DNA from: Methylobacterium sp.
Lineage (GTDB): Bacteria > Pseudomonadota > Alphaproteobacteria > Rhizobiales > Beijerinckiaceae
Assembly: GCA_021154065.1 (NCBI GenBank)
Contig: JAJKJG010000404.1
Location: 1-7,510 of the forward strand
Direction of reading: 5' to 3'
Length of the DNA stretch: 7,510 nt
The notes below the pieces were generated by a model that saw nothing but the letters and a program-made list of their open reading frames with translations, did not search any database and had not been told where the DNA came from. A program made the position numbers and the translations under genes. Each line of letters begins with the position of its first letter. Position 1 is the stretch's first letter. Shown piece after piece: positions 6,549 to 7,510 of the stretch.

Positions 6549-7510
6549 ATGCGCGGCGCCGGAGGCCCGAGACGGATCGCCGTCGTCGTCAAAGGCTATC
6601 CAAGGCTGTCCGAAACCTTCATCGCGCAGGAGATCCTCGGCCTCGAAACCCGCCGGGTTCCGCTGGAAATCTGGTCGCTCCGGCATCCGACCGAAAAAGC
6701 CGTCCACCCGATGCACAGGCGCATCCGGGCGCGCGTCAAATACCTGCCGGAGTATCTGCATCGGGAGCCGCTGCGCGTCCTGCGCGGCTTCTTGTGGGGC
6801 CTGCGGCAGCCGCGCTTCCAGCATCTCGCCCGCGTCTTCTGGCGCGACCTCGTCCGCGATCCGACTCCGAACCGCATCCGGCGCTTCGGCCAGGCTTGCG
6901 TCCTCGCGGGCGAACTCCCGCCGGCGGTCGCGCATCTGCATGTGCATTACCTGCACACGCCGGCCTCCGTCGTGCGTTACGCGGCGCTGCTTACCGGCCG
7001 GACCTGGACCTTTTCGGCTCACGCCAAGGACATCTGGACGACGCCGGGCTGGGAAAAGCGCGAGAAGATGGCCGAGAGCCTGTGGGGCGTGACTTGCACG
7101 GCGCAAGGGTTGAAGCATCTCCAGGCGCTCGCTCCTTCGCCCGAGCGCGTGACGCTCGCCTATCACGGCCTCGACCTCGCCCGCTTCCCGCCTCCGCCGG
7201 ACGCGCGGCCTGAGCGCGACGGATCGGACGCGGCCGATCTCGTCCGCATCGTTTCAGTCGGGCGGGCCGTCCCGAAAAAAGGCTTTGACGACCTTTTGCA
7301 GGCGCTCGCCGCGCTGCCGGGCGATCTCCATTGGCGCTTCGCCCATGTGGGCGGCGGCGAAGGGCTATCCGCCCTGAAGTCCAAGGCGAAGGCGAACGGG
7401 ATCGCCGCCAAGGTGGCGTTTCTCGGCCCCAAGCCCCAGCCCGAGGTGATCGTGCTCCTGCGGGATGCCGACCTGTTCGTGCTGCCGGCCAAGCGCGCCG
7501 CTTCCGGGGA
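6549..7510 (+). CDS. GT4-type (group 1) glycosyltransferase, partial at 3' end
   Basis: About 320 residues are visible and the frame is open to the window edge; the normal family length is about 400. The N-terminal domain starts with RRIAVVVKGYPRLSETFIAQE (split here at 8-18 and 19-28), the classic YP-x-SETFI opening of group 1 enzymes related to colanic acid and exopolysaccharide synthesis. A histidine-rich stretch HLHVHYLHTPAS (129-140) and SAHAKDIW (156-163) are typical acceptor-side motifs. The second domain has YHGLDLARF (205-213), VGRAVPKKGFDDLLQAL (237-253) with the phosphate-binding Arg and Lys, and VGGGEG (267-272). The last residues, ending in PAKRAASG, approach the expected conserved EALA-type Glu region, which lies beyond the window. 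The ATG at 6549 follows AAAGGG (6538-6543), which overlaps the previous gene's stop and serves as ribosome binding site. A retaining nucleotide-sugar transferase acting on a lipid-linked or cell-surface glycan is likely; the exact substrate is unknown. Confidence 0.9.
   Translation, partial: MRGAGGPRRIAVVVKGYPRLSETFIAQEILGLETRRVPLEIWSLRHPTEKAVHPMHRRIRARVKYLPEYLHREPLRVLRGFLWGLRQPRFQHLARVFWRDLVRDPTPNRIRRFGQACVLAGELPPAVAHLHVHYLHTPASVVRYAALLTGRTWTFSAHAKDIWTTPGWEKREKMAESLWGVTCTAQGLKHLQALAPSPERVTLAYHGLDLARFPPPPDARPERDGSDAADLVRIVSVGRAVPKKGFDDLLQALAALPGDLHWRFAHVGGGEGLSALKSKAKANGIAAKVAFLGPKPQPEVIVLLRDADLFVLPAKRAASG

Noticed and set aside
5982..7166. A 394-codon minus-strand frame opposite the two glycosyltransferases
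   Set aside because: It spans the junction of two recognisable + strand genes and has no domain content, so it is a shadow frame.
1..7510. CRISPR arrays, tRNA or rRNA genes, insertion sequences and phage genes
   Set aside because: No regularly spaced repeats, no cloverleaf or ribosomal sequence, no transposase or integrase motifs and no terminal inverted repeats were seen on either strand.

Overview
The window is very GC-rich and densely coded. Its protein types suggest a Rhizobiales-like alphaproteobacterium, perhaps a Methylobacterium or Beijerinckiaceae relative. That placement rests on gene style and remembered gene content, not on a marker gene.

Layout. Positions 1-115 hold the last 37 codons of a + strand gene with an OmpA/MotB-type peptidoglycan-binding C-terminus. 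A short convergent gap (116-174) with a GC-rich two-tier hairpin separates it from a three-gene minus-strand operon, which is transcribed from about 5127 down to 175. In transcription order the operon encodes: (i) a 904-residue ABC exporter-like membrane protein whose nucleotide-binding region has lost nearly all catalytic motifs; (ii) a 151-residue stand-alone cyclic-nucleotide-binding domain protein; (iii) a membrane class III adenylate cyclase with a cytochrome-b-like histidine-rich membrane region and a [2Fe-2S] ferredoxin domain. Genes (ii) and (iii) overlap by 4 bases (ATGA). The cyclase frame is broken by two compensating one-base shifts, both in short C/G runs, so it may be a sequencing artefact or a recent pseudogene.

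A 137-base divergent intergenic region (5128-5264) leads to a + strand pair: a MurG/GT28-like predicted glycosyltransferase (GTG start, good ribosome binding site) and, 9 bases later, a GT4-type group 1 glycosyltransferase that runs off the window end.

How the genes may work together (inference). A redox- or electron-transport-responsive cyclase would make cAMP, the small binding protein would sense it, and the catalytically degenerate ABC-like membrane protein would be the partner or effector. The divergent glycosyltransferases suggest a link to surface glycan or glycolipid synthesis. The adjacency is visible in the sequence. The functional circuit is not proven.
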